From Mikania micrantha (taxonomy: Eukaryota; Streptophyta; Magnoliopsida; Asterales; Asteraceae): a stretch of DNA of 64,000 nt. How positions within the stretch are numbered: the first letter of the stretch is position 1; every line of letters starts with the position of its first letter. Location: positions 57,109,088-57,173,087 of the forward strand of contig CM018680.1 of assembly GCA_009363875.1 (NCBI GenBank), in the 5' to 3' direction. The notes beneath the pieces were generated by a model. That model worked only from the letters and a program-made list of their open reading frames with translations. It did not search any database and had not been told where the DNA came from. This document shows, one piece after another, positions 35,904 through 45,742 of the stretch. The position numbers and the translations under genes are program-made.

Positions 35904-36680
35904 ATGGCAAACCCAACTGAGCGCTACATTTATCAGAGATTTCCCTACGTGATTCTTGATGATACGCCCAGCTCTAGTTCGAGCTCAGATTCTGATCCAT
36001 TGGAGGCGTCGACAGCTGCTTCACAGGCTGTACCTCACGTATCAGCTACGCCACCACCACCACCAGTCCCATCTGCTTCACCCATACATTCTCAGGCTCC
36101 GATTGAGGATGCATCAGCACAGAGGAGACAGAGCCCCTCACCTCAGAGGGTGCCGACTTGGGACGGATTGAGACGTATGCGGGGTCAAGCGCGCAAGACT
36201 ACAGGGTTACCTCCACGACGTCAGATGGCACCAAGAGATGTGCCTACCACTATCCATGAGGTGGGAGAATCCTTCCATCAAGCTGAGCTAAGGGCGCAGT
36301 TGCAGCAGGTCACCCAAGATTTGCAGGGGACACGTCAGAACCTGCAGCAGTGTCAAGATACAGTAGAGGATACCCACATGACTGTACTAGAGATCCTTAC
36401 TTCTCACTTGACCCTTATGGATCAGGTGAAGGCTCTATATACTGACACTAGAGCATGGAGAGTCGCAGTTGAGGACAGACAGAGGAGGACTTGGGGGCAG
36501 ATTATGATTGCTGCATTCTGGCAGCAAGTGGCAGTGATGAGGGAGAGATTGGTGTGGATGAGAGAGGTAGTGATGGGGATAGTTGAGGGGATGAGTCTAG
36601 AGGCTAGACTACTATGCTTGGCTATAGTGTTAGTCACTATAGCTATCGTGATGGCTTGCATACCGTACTTCATGCGGTAA
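35904..36680 (+). CDS. Retrotransposon leader ORF with coiled coil and C-terminal membrane segment, 258 aa
   Basis: Lies between primer site and gag of element B, with its own ATG (GCGATGGCA). Regions: residues 1-25 with an aromatic/acidic start (YIYQRFPYVILDD), 25-95 Ser/Pro/Ala-rich and probably disordered, 95-120 basic, 120-170 Gln-rich heptad-like (AELRAQLQQVTQDLQ, coiled coil), 170-232 amphipathic, and 236-255 a hydrophobic span (LLCLAIVLVTIAIVMACIPY) just before the stop, as in tail-anchored proteins. No recognised gag, protease or known envelope domain. The acidic ORF at 8086 begins similarly. The ORF is fully open although the neighbouring gag is broken. Function unknown; a membrane-anchoring accessory protein is only a guess. 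Confidence 0.7.
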   Translation: MANPTERYIYQRFPYVILDDTPSSSSSSDSDPLEASTAASQAVPHVSATPPPPPVPSASPIHSQAPIEDASAQRRQSPSPQRVPTWDGLRRMRGQARKTTGLPPRRQMAPRDVPTTIHEVGESFHQAELRAQLQQVTQDLQGTRQNLQQCQDTVEDTHMTVLEILTSHLTLMDQVKALYTDTRAWRVAVEDRQRRTWGQIMIAAFWQQVAVMRERLVWMREVVMGIVEGMSLEARLLCLAIVLVTIAIVMACIPYFMR

Positions 36681-36969
36681 GGGTGATTGAGGGATTGATC
36701 GGTTAGGATCTCATTGTATGTATCTTGTGACATAGGTAGATCAGTTGGGTGTGAGTGCGGGATGTTTTGATGTATACAGATCTCGAGTTGTGAAATGTAG
36801 GGTAAGGTGTTGTTAGTGTGGATGTATTTCGACTTTTGTTGTGTCAAAACTTCTCGATGTATAAAACTATGGTAGTGATAATAAAATGGTTGTTTTTGTA
36901 TATCTATCTGTGTAATGTGTTATGTATGTGATGTATGAACTAAGTAACAATGTCAAACTTGTATGAACT

Positions 36970-37452
36970 ATAACCAGAACTATGAGAACATTTTTGTGTG
37001 AGAACATATCTATTGCTAGTATGGAAATGTATCACAGAACTATGAGAACATTTTTGTGTGAGAACATATCTATTTCCTGTATGGCAATGTGTCACAGAAC
37101 TATGAAAACATTTTTGTGTGAGAACATATCTATTGCCTGTATGGCAATGTATCACAGAACTATGAGAATATTTTTGTGTGATAACATATCTATTGCATGT
37201 ACGGCAATGTGACACAGAACTATGAGAACATTTTTGTGTGAGAACATATCTATTGCATGTATGGCAATGTGACACAGAACTATGAGAACATTTTGTATGA
37301 GAACATATCTATTGCCTATATGGCAATGTATCACAGAACTATGAGAACATTTTTGACCGAGAACATATCTATTGCTGGTGTGGCAAAGTATCAAAGAACT
37401 GTATGTGAACATTTTTGTGTGAGAACTTATCAGTGTCCTGTATGTTAATATA
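36970..37452. repeat. 60-bp tandem array, about 8 copies
   Basis: Unit CAGAACTATGAGAACATTTT followed by TGTGTGAGAACATATCTATT and a variable TGYMTGTATGGCAATGTATCA. Spacing is exactly 60 bp for the first five, then 59 and looser. As 60 is a multiple of three, frames stay open on both strands; I do not count those as genes. Confidence 0.95.
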
Positions 37453-37744
37453 TCAAAAATATGTATAATAACGTATCTATATTACAATGTTGTGAGCTGT
37501 GTAATATTTTGACATGTTATTGAATTAACAGGACTGAGTATAACTACGAACATTTGTGTGATTTCTGTGCACTGAGAACACGTCTGAACTATATCAATGT
37601 AGTTATACTATATTTATTATAATCACATTTCGACATAAATTTTCAGTATGATTGAATATGGTTGAAATAATGTGATTGAACAAGGGTTATATTTTTTTTA
37701 TTATTCTTGAACTGACCTGAGTTTGTTTGCATATGAGCAGAACG

Positions 37745-38457
37745 ATGGCTCCAAAACGAGGTCAACCAGCCAACAAAGCTTGCAGGAATAATGCTAACCC
37801 CGAACTGAATCAAGTCCCACCTGTGAACATAGAATCAAATCCGAATCTACGTGTCAATCCGGGAGCGAACATGGTTCCACCTGAAAATCTGGAGACAAAT
37901 ATTGTTCCACTAGTGAACCCTGAAGTGAACACTGTTCCACCTGCAGGAGCAAGTGGATCTGAACTAAATGAAGCAATGATAGCACGAATTGTGAGAGAAC
38001 AGATATCTGCTTGTGGTGTTTTGACACAACATCACCAACCTCATATCACTGTGGGTTCTGGTGGGGACCATGATCACACTGAACATAACGCTACTGGTGG
38101 CCACGTAGAAACTCTTAATACCACCTGGGAAACAACCACAAAAACTATTGTTCCTGATCCACAACAGCAAGGATGTACTTACAAGTACTTTGCTTCTTGC
38201 AACCCTCCTACTTTCATGGGCAAAGAAGGAGCGGCTGGACTCTTAAGGTGGATTGAGGAGATGGAAACAAAACTAAAGATCAGCCAATGTTTGGCGAGCA
38301 TAAGGTGTCTTATGATGCCTGTTCATTGAAAGAATCAGCTTTAACCTGGTGGAATACCCAGGCTAAAACTTTGGGTTCAGCTACAGTTGACTCAATGGGC
38401 TGGAATGATTTCAAAACTCTGATTATGTTAGAGTACTGCCCAATCACTAAGATTCAA
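37745..38457 (+). pseudogene. gag of element B, 5' part (interrupted)
   Basis: Starts MAPKRGQPANKACRNN, then five NxVPPxNxExN-type repeats, then the gag core (GCTYKYFASCNPPTFMGKEG, AAGLLRWIEEMETK). A frame change near 38290 moves the rest (ALTWWNTQAKTLG, WNDFKTLIMLEYCP) into another frame. At 38457 the nested element A interrupts; the same frame resumes at 48092. Confidence 0.85.
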
Positions 38458-40806
38458 TGTAACAACCGAATAATTAGCACATTTAATCGTGTATAAAATC
38501 TACGTTGAATTGACAATGGTAATTACTACAGATTGATAGTACACGAGAAATGATGAACGTAGGCGAAAACTGTGCGCGAAACGGAGTTACGGATTGTCCG
38601 GAATCGCGAAACGAAGAAAATTTTCAAAGTATTGAACTTTTGGACTCGTCGCGGTACGCGACGAAGATTTGAGGCTCCTTCGCGGTACGCGACGGACCTA
38701 AAATATCTAAAATCCTCCGGATTTCTTCGCGGTACGCGAAGCTCTTTTTGGCCCTCGTCGCGGTACGCGACGGGTGAGGCGGTGGAGAAAGTTGACTACT
38801 TCATCAGATTTTCAAGCAGAAAGTTAATTTAATACATATCTCGATCATACTCGCTTAAGAACACCATCAGACGAAAATTAATCATCAAAACACCATTCTG
38901 AAGCCATCAGAAGTCACCGATCATACCAGGAATCATATATACAAGTCCTGATTGCTGTGTTAACCGCAGAAATTCGTCAGATCAGGTAACGGTTCGTTTT
39001 AACCTTCTAGTTTGATTTTGATTGATTAGATCTTGATTTTGAACGTAATAACATAGTTAGGATTGTTGATTATTGCCTAGATGATGGCTAGGATTGATTA
39101 GAAATGAAGAACACGAAGTTTTAACGGTTAAATCCTTGTTTTGAGCCATTGTAATGCCCGGTTTGCATGAAATCACAACTATGATTATAATGGTTTAATC
39201 CATTTGATTATGACAATGTAGATGATTAGTTTGGTTAATCTTTGAAATACAAAGGTTAAATCTAAGTGTTTCAAACTAATCACAACCATTAACATACTTA
39301 TTGGAACGATTATCTGATGTTTATGATAACAGTCAGATTAGTATGTTAAACATGGTTATTAAATCTATTCTAAGACTACATTGTGATATTTCATGATATC
39401 TGGGTAATCAATGATAAGGATTGATCATTTCTAAGCCATTAATCTATTTAGGAATTGTTTTAGCATTATAATCAACAACATTAACTATTTGATGACTTTC
39501 AAGGCAATGTCTTTGACATTGAACGTTCAGAAAGATCTAATCAGTAGGTTAAAACATAAATAACTTATTAAGTGTAAACTGATGCAGAATTATACTGTTA
39601 GTACCAGTTTACGAGAGATCTTGCTACAGCAAGACAACAGGTGAGTTCTTATAGCCCTATTTTAAATGTTTTATCATTTGGGCTGATATGCATGTTATAA
39701 AGTTATTTTATGTAAATGATTGCTTTACCTGACTACGGTCAGATAAAAGAGTATGTTAAAGTAAAGAATGTTTCATATTATAAAAATTATTGTATGAAAG
39801 TGATTGTAACCTGATTATGATCAGGTAAAGCATGTTTTCAAGAAATGAATGTTTATAGGTAAAGAATGATTTAAAGCAAATGATTTTAAGAATCTCAGTT
39901 GAGATATAAAGAATGTTTAAAGTCTCAACTGCGGTTGAGAAAGAATCGATTTTTAAAGGACTCAACTGAGGTTGAGTAGGAAATGAGGTTTTGCTGGCTG
40001 CGGTTGGGCAAAACTTGAACACTACGGTGAAAGGAGCCGTTTATGATTATGATGGTTTAAATGATTTAAACCATATTATGTATGAATGATAAATGTAAAG
40101 AAGTCTTATACCGGTATGAGCCGTCAATTTCGGTTGATGGTTAAAGAGTCCTGTGGAAACATAGGCCTGCCGACTGTGTGTCGCCAGTTCAGTTAAAGAA
40201 ATCTTAGGCATGCTTGAGTTATCAGCTGCGCGTTGATAGTGTTAAAGAAATCTTATACATGTATGAGTTATCAGCTGCGCGTTGATAGTGTTAAAGAAAT
40301 CTTATACATGTATGAGTTATCAGCTACGAGTTGATAGTTTAAGAGCCTTGTGCTGCGCAAACCTGTTTGACTTCAGGGTCAGCAGTTGACGGTGAAGTTC
40401 CTTCACTGTATGAATGATGTTATGATGATACGTATGTTATGTAATTATGTTACAATGCTATGTATGTTATGAAATTATGATATGAGAACAGGTTTGTTAT
40501 GTATAAGGATTTTCTAAGAAATGAATTTAGAACTCACCAGCATAAAGCTGACTTGTTTTACATGCATATCAGGTTGAATAGTTGAGAAAGGAGACCAGGA
40601 GGGCTCATGGCATACGTTGAAGACTACCCCTGGCATAGACTGGCTATGTTATAAATCTAATAAAGATATGAGCTATGTATTAATGTTTGTTTAGGTTTAT
40701 ATAATATTTTATGTAATCGCCTTAAATTCCGCTGCTATGGTAATGTAAATATGTTTTAAAGAGTATGGGTTTGATGTTTGCCAACTGAGGGGCTCGGGGC
40801 CTCTCA
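38458..40806 (+). repeat. 5' LTR of element A
   Basis: Opens TGTAACAACCGAATAATTAG, closes GGGGCCTCTCA. Carries four GTA-loop hairpins (38648-38772), a run of three AGTTATCAGCTGCGCGTTGA-type repeats of about 51 bp (40212-40340), and two TGCGGTTGAG-type blocks (39900-39980). Short ORFs inside recur identically in the other LTR and are not genes. Confidence 0.95.
38648..38772 (+). promoter_or_regulatory. Array of four GTA-loop palindromes in LTR
   Basis: GTCGCG-GTA-CGCGAC (38648), TCGCG-GTA-CGCGA (38680), CTTCGCG-GTA-CGCGAAG (38725) and CGTCGCG-GTA-CGCGACG (38756). Repeated in the 3' LTR at the same offset. Role unknown; RNA hairpin, protein site or methylation target are all open. Confidence 0.7.
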
Positions 40807-40809
40807 AGT

Positions 40810-40822
40810 TGGTATCAGAGCC
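40810..40822 (+). other. tRNA-iMet primer-binding site of element A
   Basis: TGGTATCAGAGCC, four bases after the LTR end. Only about 315 bp separate it from gag, so element A lacks the leader ORF of element B. Confidence 0.93.
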
Positions 40823-41136
40823 GTAGTTTGAGAGATCCGGTCATCCCTAATGACTGGACTTAAACTGAAAATGGGACAGAATGATAAGAATGCCAGTCAA
40901 GGGTAGTTTGATGCCATGAGCTGAATGTTATGTATGAGTTAAGACATAGGTGTAAGGTTAGAAAGATAGTTAGAGTCATGCACTTTGGGGTGACGGGATG
41001 GGAAACATTTAGAGCCTATGAGTTAGGTAAATGGTTAATAACACCTGATCAACGTCATTAACGATTTACAAAGCTTATTTCGTGCTAAACTAATCCTGTA
41101 CTGATTCTCCAATTGATGCATCCTGTAGGTAGTTAA

Positions 41137-44100
41137 ATGGCTGGACAAAGGGGTAGACCACGTAAGCAACCACAGGAACCTGAAGAACCACATGTTGAGA
41201 ATGAAGAACCCGTCAATGAAGACGACTACGAGCACAATGAGCAACCGGAAGATGAAGATGAGTTTACTCTAGAGCCTATCGTAGTGAAGGCTATTTCTGA
41301 TGAGGTCTGTAAAGTTTTGGATGATAAGCTACCAGCTTTGGTTACAAAAATACTAAAGGATACTTTGAAAGACAAGTCTGAAGAAACTAAGGAGAACACC
41401 AAAGAAGAGGAAGTTGTGATCACCGGAACTAAGAACGGTGATTCTACGTCAGAGAAACGGAAGGGTTGTGATTACAAGACCTTCAAAGGATGCAATCCAC
41501 CCTCATTTGATGGTAAGAAGGATGCTGTGGCCACCTGTCACTGGGTTTCGGCTATGGAGGCGGTCATCGCTATCAGTGAATGCCGGGAAGACCAAGCTGT
41601 GAAATTTGCAGCTCATTCATTTACTGAAGAAGCTCTACATTGGTGGAACACTGTTAAGCAGTCAAAGACCACTACTGACGTGGAGGGCTTTAAATGGAAG
41701 GACTTGAAGGAATTAGTTATAAAACACTTCTGTCCAAAGAATGAAATTGATAAAATCGAACGAGAATTTCTGACTTTGAAAGCTGGACGTATGAACCATC
41801 GGCAATATACGTCAAAATTTAATGAAATGTCAAGACTGGTTCCTCATTTGGTAAATACGGAGGAACGCAGATTGAAGTTATATGTGGAAGGACTACCACC
41901 TAAAGTCCGAACACATGTGAAGGCGCATGCTCCTAGAACTTTTGAATCAGCAGTAGAAATTAGCGGCATTGTATGGGATGATGTTGTGGAAGCTGAACCA
42001 ACAAAGGAAGAACCGAAGCAAAAGTGGTCACCGGGATTCAAAAGAAATAGAAATGGTAAACCGGAACTCCCCATGAAAAAGCTTAAAGTAGAAGAATTTG
42101 AGACGTGCACCAAGTGCGGAAGGAAGCATGGGGGAGAATGTCGCCTGGGGACTACTTTGTGCTACCGTTGTGGAAAAACTGGACACCTCTCGTATAATTG
42201 TCCAACCATACTTAAGTGTTACAATTGTGGTGGGATCGGTCACATGAGCAAGAATTGTTTTAAACCAAAGACAATACCTACTGAAGCCAGTAAACCTGAA
42301 AGTAGCAAGGGAGGTGAGAAGCAAAAGGCAAAAGCTCGTGCCTTTACTATGACTAAAGATCAAGCAGATAAAGATCCGGATGTGGTGACAGGTACATTTT
42401 TGATTAATGATATCCCTGCTTTAGTGCTATTTGATTCTGGTGCAAGTATGAGCTTTGTGGCTATTACTTTTTGTGATAAACTGCGTGCTAATGTTAAAAA
42501 GATAGAACACGCCTTCAATATTGAAACTGCTCTTGGTAAATCTACTAGAGTAACGGAGGCCATTGAGGATGATTGTTACATTGATATAGAAGGTCATAGA
42601 TTCCCTGTTAAGTTGTTTGTGATTATGTTAGGAGGTTTTGATGTAGTTTTGGGCATGGATTGGTTGGCCAAACATGAGGCTAACATTGTCTGTCAACGAA
42701 ATATGATTTTCTTAACGGCTCTTAATGGGAGTTCAGTAACGGTTTACGGGGATAAAGTGTTTAACGTGCCTAAAGTCATTTCAATGATTAAGGCAAGTGA
42801 ATTTATGAGGCGAGGGTGTGGGGCTTATCTGGCATATGTTATTGATAAAGAAATTAAAGTAAAAGAATTGGAAGACGTACCCGTGGTGTGTAATTTTCCT
42901 GATGTATTTCCTGAGGATTTGCCAGGAATTCCACCTGATCGGGAAATCGAATTCCAAATTGATGTTGTGCCAGGAGCTCAACCTGTCGCCAAGGCACCGT
43001 ACCGTCTGGCTCCAACGGAAATGAAAGAATTAATGACCCAACTACAAGACCTTCTAGACAAAGGTTTTATACGACCGAGTGTGTCACCTTGGGGTGCACC
43101 AGTGTTGTTTGTAAAGAAAAAGGATGGAAGTATGAGAATGTGTATTGATTATAGGGAATTGAATAAGCTCACAATAAAGAATAAGTATCCGTTACCAAGG
43201 ATTGATGATCTATTTGACCAATTGCAAGGGGCAAGTTGGTTTTCTAAAATAGATCTCAGATCAGGGTATCATCAATTAAAGGTAAGAGAACAAGATATTC
43301 CGAAGACAGCGTTTCGCACACGTTATGGACACTATGAGTTTCTTGTGATGTCTTTCGGATTAACAAACGCTCCTGCGGCGTTTATGGATTTGATGAATCG
43401 GGTGTGCAGACCTATGTTAGACCGATCAGTGATTGTGTTTATTGACGATATATTAATATACTCAAGGAGTGAAGGTGATCATGCGTGTCATATCCGGGAA
43501 GTTCTTGAAATACTAAGAAGAGAAAAGCTTTATGCTAAATTCTCTAAATGTGCCTTTTGGCTACGGGAAGTACAATTTTTAGGTCATGTTATTAGTCCAG
43601 AAGGCATAATGGTGGACCCAGCTAAAGTAGAAGCAGTTATGAAATGGAATCCTCCGAAAACACCAACGGAAGTTCGTAGCTTTCTTGGATTAGCAGGTTA
43701 TTACAGAAGATTCATCCAGGATTTCTCCAGGATTGCTACACCATTAACGAAATTGACTAGGAAAGAAGTAAAATACGATTGGGGTCCAACTCAGGTTCAG
43801 GCTTTTGAAGAACTAAAGAAGAGATTAACCGAAGCTCCTATTTTAGCATTACCTGATGGTAATGAAGACATGGTTGTATACTCAGATGCGTCTTATCTGG
43901 GTTTGGGTTGTGTACTTATGCAAAGAGGAAAGGTAATAGCATATGCCTCAAGACAATTGAAAACCCATGAAGCTAATTATCCAACACATGATTTGGAATT
44001 AGCTGCTGTGGTATTTGCTTTAAAAATTTGGAGGCACTATTTATATGGAGTTAAATGTACAATCTACACAGATCATAAAAGTTTAAAATACTTCTTTGAA

Positions 44101-45702
44101 CAGAAAGATTTGAATATGAGACAAAGAAGGTGGCTTGAGCTGTTAAAGGATTATGAATGTGAGATCTTGTATCACCCGGGCAAGGCCAATGTGGTGGCTG
44201 ATGCTCTAAGTCGCAAGACAGAACACTCTGCTATACAAGTTAAGTCTTACAGTTTGGTAATAACACCTGATTTTCTAAATGAACTCAAGGATGCACAGAA
44301 GGAAGGATTAAAGGAAGAAAATGTGGGATTCGAAAGGATATTTGGTCAGGTTAAAAGTCTAGAAGAAAATGAATGTGGCGTTAAGATACGATTTGGTCGA
44401 ATGTGGGTTCCACGAAATGGGGACATCAGGTCAAGGATTCTAGACGAAGCACATAAGTCACGTTACTCTATTCATCCTGGTGCAACGAAAATGTATCAAG
44501 ACCTTCGGAAGGATTATTGGTGGCCAGGTATGAAATTCAATGTAATGCAGTACGTAAACAAATGTTTGACATGTGCACAAGTAAAAGCTGAACATCAGAA
44601 ACCTTATGGTTATGTGCAACCTTTAGAAGTCCCGGAATGGAAATGGGAACACATCACCATGGATTTTATTACCAAGTTGCCTCTCACGGCGAAACGTCAT
44701 GATACTATCTGGGTGATTGTAGACCGGTTAACGAAAAGTGCTCATTTCTTGCCTATACGGGAGACTTATACGTCGGAGAAACTGTCTGAACTATTTGTGA
44801 AAGAAATAATTACAAGACATGGAGTTCCAGTTTCTATAGTATCTGATCGTGACACACGATTTGTTTCAAGATTCTGGAAACGTTTTCATGAATCAATGGG
44901 TACAAGGCTCAACATCAGCACTGCGTATCATCCTCAGACAGACGGACAGTCTGAAAGGACTATCCAAACTTTAGAAGATATGCTCAGAGCCTGTATTATT
45001 GATTTCGGTGGCAGTTGGGATGATCATTTACCACTAGTGGAATTCTCGTACAACAACAGCTATCATGCTAGTATTGGAATGCCACCATACGAGGCATTGT
45101 ATGGACGACGTTGTAGGACACCTGTGTGTTGGGGAGGAGTAGGACAGAAAGAAGTGGGAAGTAAAGCTGCAGTAGTTGATTTGACCGAAAAGCTCCAGTT
45201 AGTTAAAGCACAAATGAAAGCTGCACAGGATCGACAGAAGTCCTATGCCGATAAAAGACGGAGACCAATAGAATTTGAAGTAGGTGATCAAGTACTGTTA
45301 AAAGTTTCACCATGGAAGGGAGTTATTCGATTCAGGAAGAGAGGAAAGTTGAGTCCGAGATTTATTGGACCTTTTCAAATAATAGCACGGGTTGGTAAGG
45401 TAGCTTACCGATTAGATCTACCAGATGAACTGAGTGGAATTCATCCGACATTTCACGTTTCACATTTAAGAAAATGTCTAGCGGATGATGTAGCATATGT
45501 GCCTCTAAATGATATTGAAGTTGATGAAAGATTGAATTACATAGAAGAACCAGTTGCAATAGTTGACACGAAGGAAAAACAATTACGTAACAAGACGATT
45601 AGACAAGTTAAAGTTCAATGGAAACACCGAAAAGGATCTGAAGCTACATGGGAGACTGAAGACGAGATGAAACGACTCTACCCACATTTGTTTGAAATGT
45701 AA
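41137..45702 (+). CDS. Intact gag-pol polyprotein, chromovirus type, 1521 aa
   Basis: One open frame. Acidic N-terminus (residues 1-110), gag core (DYKTFKGCNPPSFDGKKDAV, WWNTVKQSK), zinc knuckles CYRCGKTGHLSYNC and CYNCGGIGHMSKNC (about 343-376), aspartic protease with VLFDSGASMSF (about 431), reverse transcriptase (YRELNKLTIKNKYPLPRIDD; FIDDILIYS), RNase H (YSDASYLGLG; TDHKSLKY), integrase zinc finger (HPGATKMYQ, CLTCAQVK), DDE core (DFITKLPL, SDRDTRF, VEFSYNNSYH) and a C-terminal chromodomain-like module (KVQWKHRKGSEATWETEDEM). Catalytic motifs are unbroken. Ends LYPHLFEM with TAA and a polypurine tract right after. Start chosen at MAGQRGRPRKQP, the first ATG after the primer site in this frame. 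Lineage (Tekay-like) inferred. Confidence 0.96.
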   Translation: MAGQRGRPRKQPQEPEEPHVENEEPVNEDDYEHNEQPEDEDEFTLEPIVVKAISDEVCKVLDDKLPALVTKILKDTLKDKSEETKENTKEEEVVITGTKNGDSTSEKRKGCDYKTFKGCNPPSFDGKKDAVATCHWVSAMEAVIAISECREDQAVKFAAHSFTEEALHWWNTVKQSKTTTDVEGFKWKDLKELVIKHFCPKNEIDKIEREFLTLKAGRMNHRQYTSKFNEMSRLVPHLVNTEERRLKLYVEGLPPKVRTHVKAHAPRTFESAVEISGIVWDDVVEAEPTKEEPKQKWSPGFKRNRNGKPELPMKKLKVEEFETCTKCGRKHGGECRLGTTLCYRCGKTGHLSYNCPTILKCYNCGGIGHMSKNCFKPKTIPTEASKPESSKGGEKQKAKARAFTMTKDQADKDPDVVTGTFLINDIPALVLFDSGASMSFVAITFCDKLRANVKKIEHAFNIETALGKSTRVTEAIEDDCYIDIEGHRFPVKLFVIMLGGFDVVLGMDWLAKHEANIVCQRNMIFLTALNGSSVTVYGDKVFNVPKVISMIKASEFMRRGCGAYLAYVIDKEIKVKELEDVPVVCNFPDVFPEDLPGIPPDREIEFQIDVVPGAQPVAKAPYRLAPTEMKELMTQLQDLLDKGFIRPSVSPWGAPVLFVKKKDGSMRMCIDYRELNKLTIKNKYPLPRIDDLFDQLQGASWFSKIDLRSGYHQLKVREQDIPKTAFRTRYGHYEFLVMSFGLTNAPAAFMDLMNRVCRPMLDRSVIVFIDDILIYSRSEGDHACHIREVLEILRREKLYAKFSKCAFWLREVQFLGHVISPEGIMVDPAKVEAVMKWNPPKTPTEVRSFLGLAGYYRRFIQDFSRIATPLTKLTRKEVKYDWGPTQVQAFEELKKRLTEAPILALPDGNEDMVVYSDASYLGLGCVLMQRGKVIAYASRQLKTHEANYPTHDLELAAVVFALKIWRHYLYGVKCTIYTDHKSLKYFFEQKDLNMRQRRWLELLKDYECEILYHPGKANVVADALSRKTEHSAIQVKSYSLVITPDFLNELKDAQKEGLKEENVGFERIFGQVKSLEENECGVKIRFGRMWVPRNGDIRSRILDEAHKSRYSIHPGATKMYQDLRKDYWWPGMKFNVMQYVNKCLTCAQVKAEHQKPYGYVQPLEVPEWKWEHITMDFITKLPLTAKRHDTIWVIVDRLTKSAHFLPIRETYTSEKLSELFVKEIITRHGVPVSIVSDRDTRFVSRFWKRFHESMGTRLNISTAYHPQTDGQSERTIQTLEDMLRACIIDFGGSWDDHLPLVEFSYNNSYHASIGMPPYEALYGRRCRTPVCWGGVGQKEVGSKAAVVDLTEKLQLVKAQMKAAQDRQKSYADKRRRPIEFEVGDQVLLKVSPWKGVIRFRKRGKLSPRFIGPFQIIARVGKVAYRLDLPDELSGIHPTFHVSHLRKCLADDVAYVPLNDIEVDERLNYIEEPVAIVDTKEKQLRNKTIRQVKVQWKHRKGSEATWETEDEMKRLYPHLFEM

Positions 45703-45729
45703 CAGGTTTCGAGGACGAAACCTATTGTA

Positions 45730-45742
45730 AGGAGGGTAGATT
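45730..45742 (+). other. Polypurine tract of element A
   Basis: AAGGAGGGTAGATT directly before the 3' LTR start; primes plus-strand DNA synthesis. Confidence 0.8.

Noticed and set aside
36422..36847. 141-codon minus-strand ORF
   Set aside because: Antisense to the leader ORF, with no recognisable motif.
36970..37452. Regular 60-bp spacing resembling a CRISPR array
   Set aside because: The whole 60-bp unit repeats; there are no unique spacers, and the context is a plant retrotransposon.
38572..38832. 86-codon ORF repeated exactly at 45857-46117
   Set aside because: Lies in both LTRs of element A over the GTA-loop palindromes; no start context or motif supports a gene.
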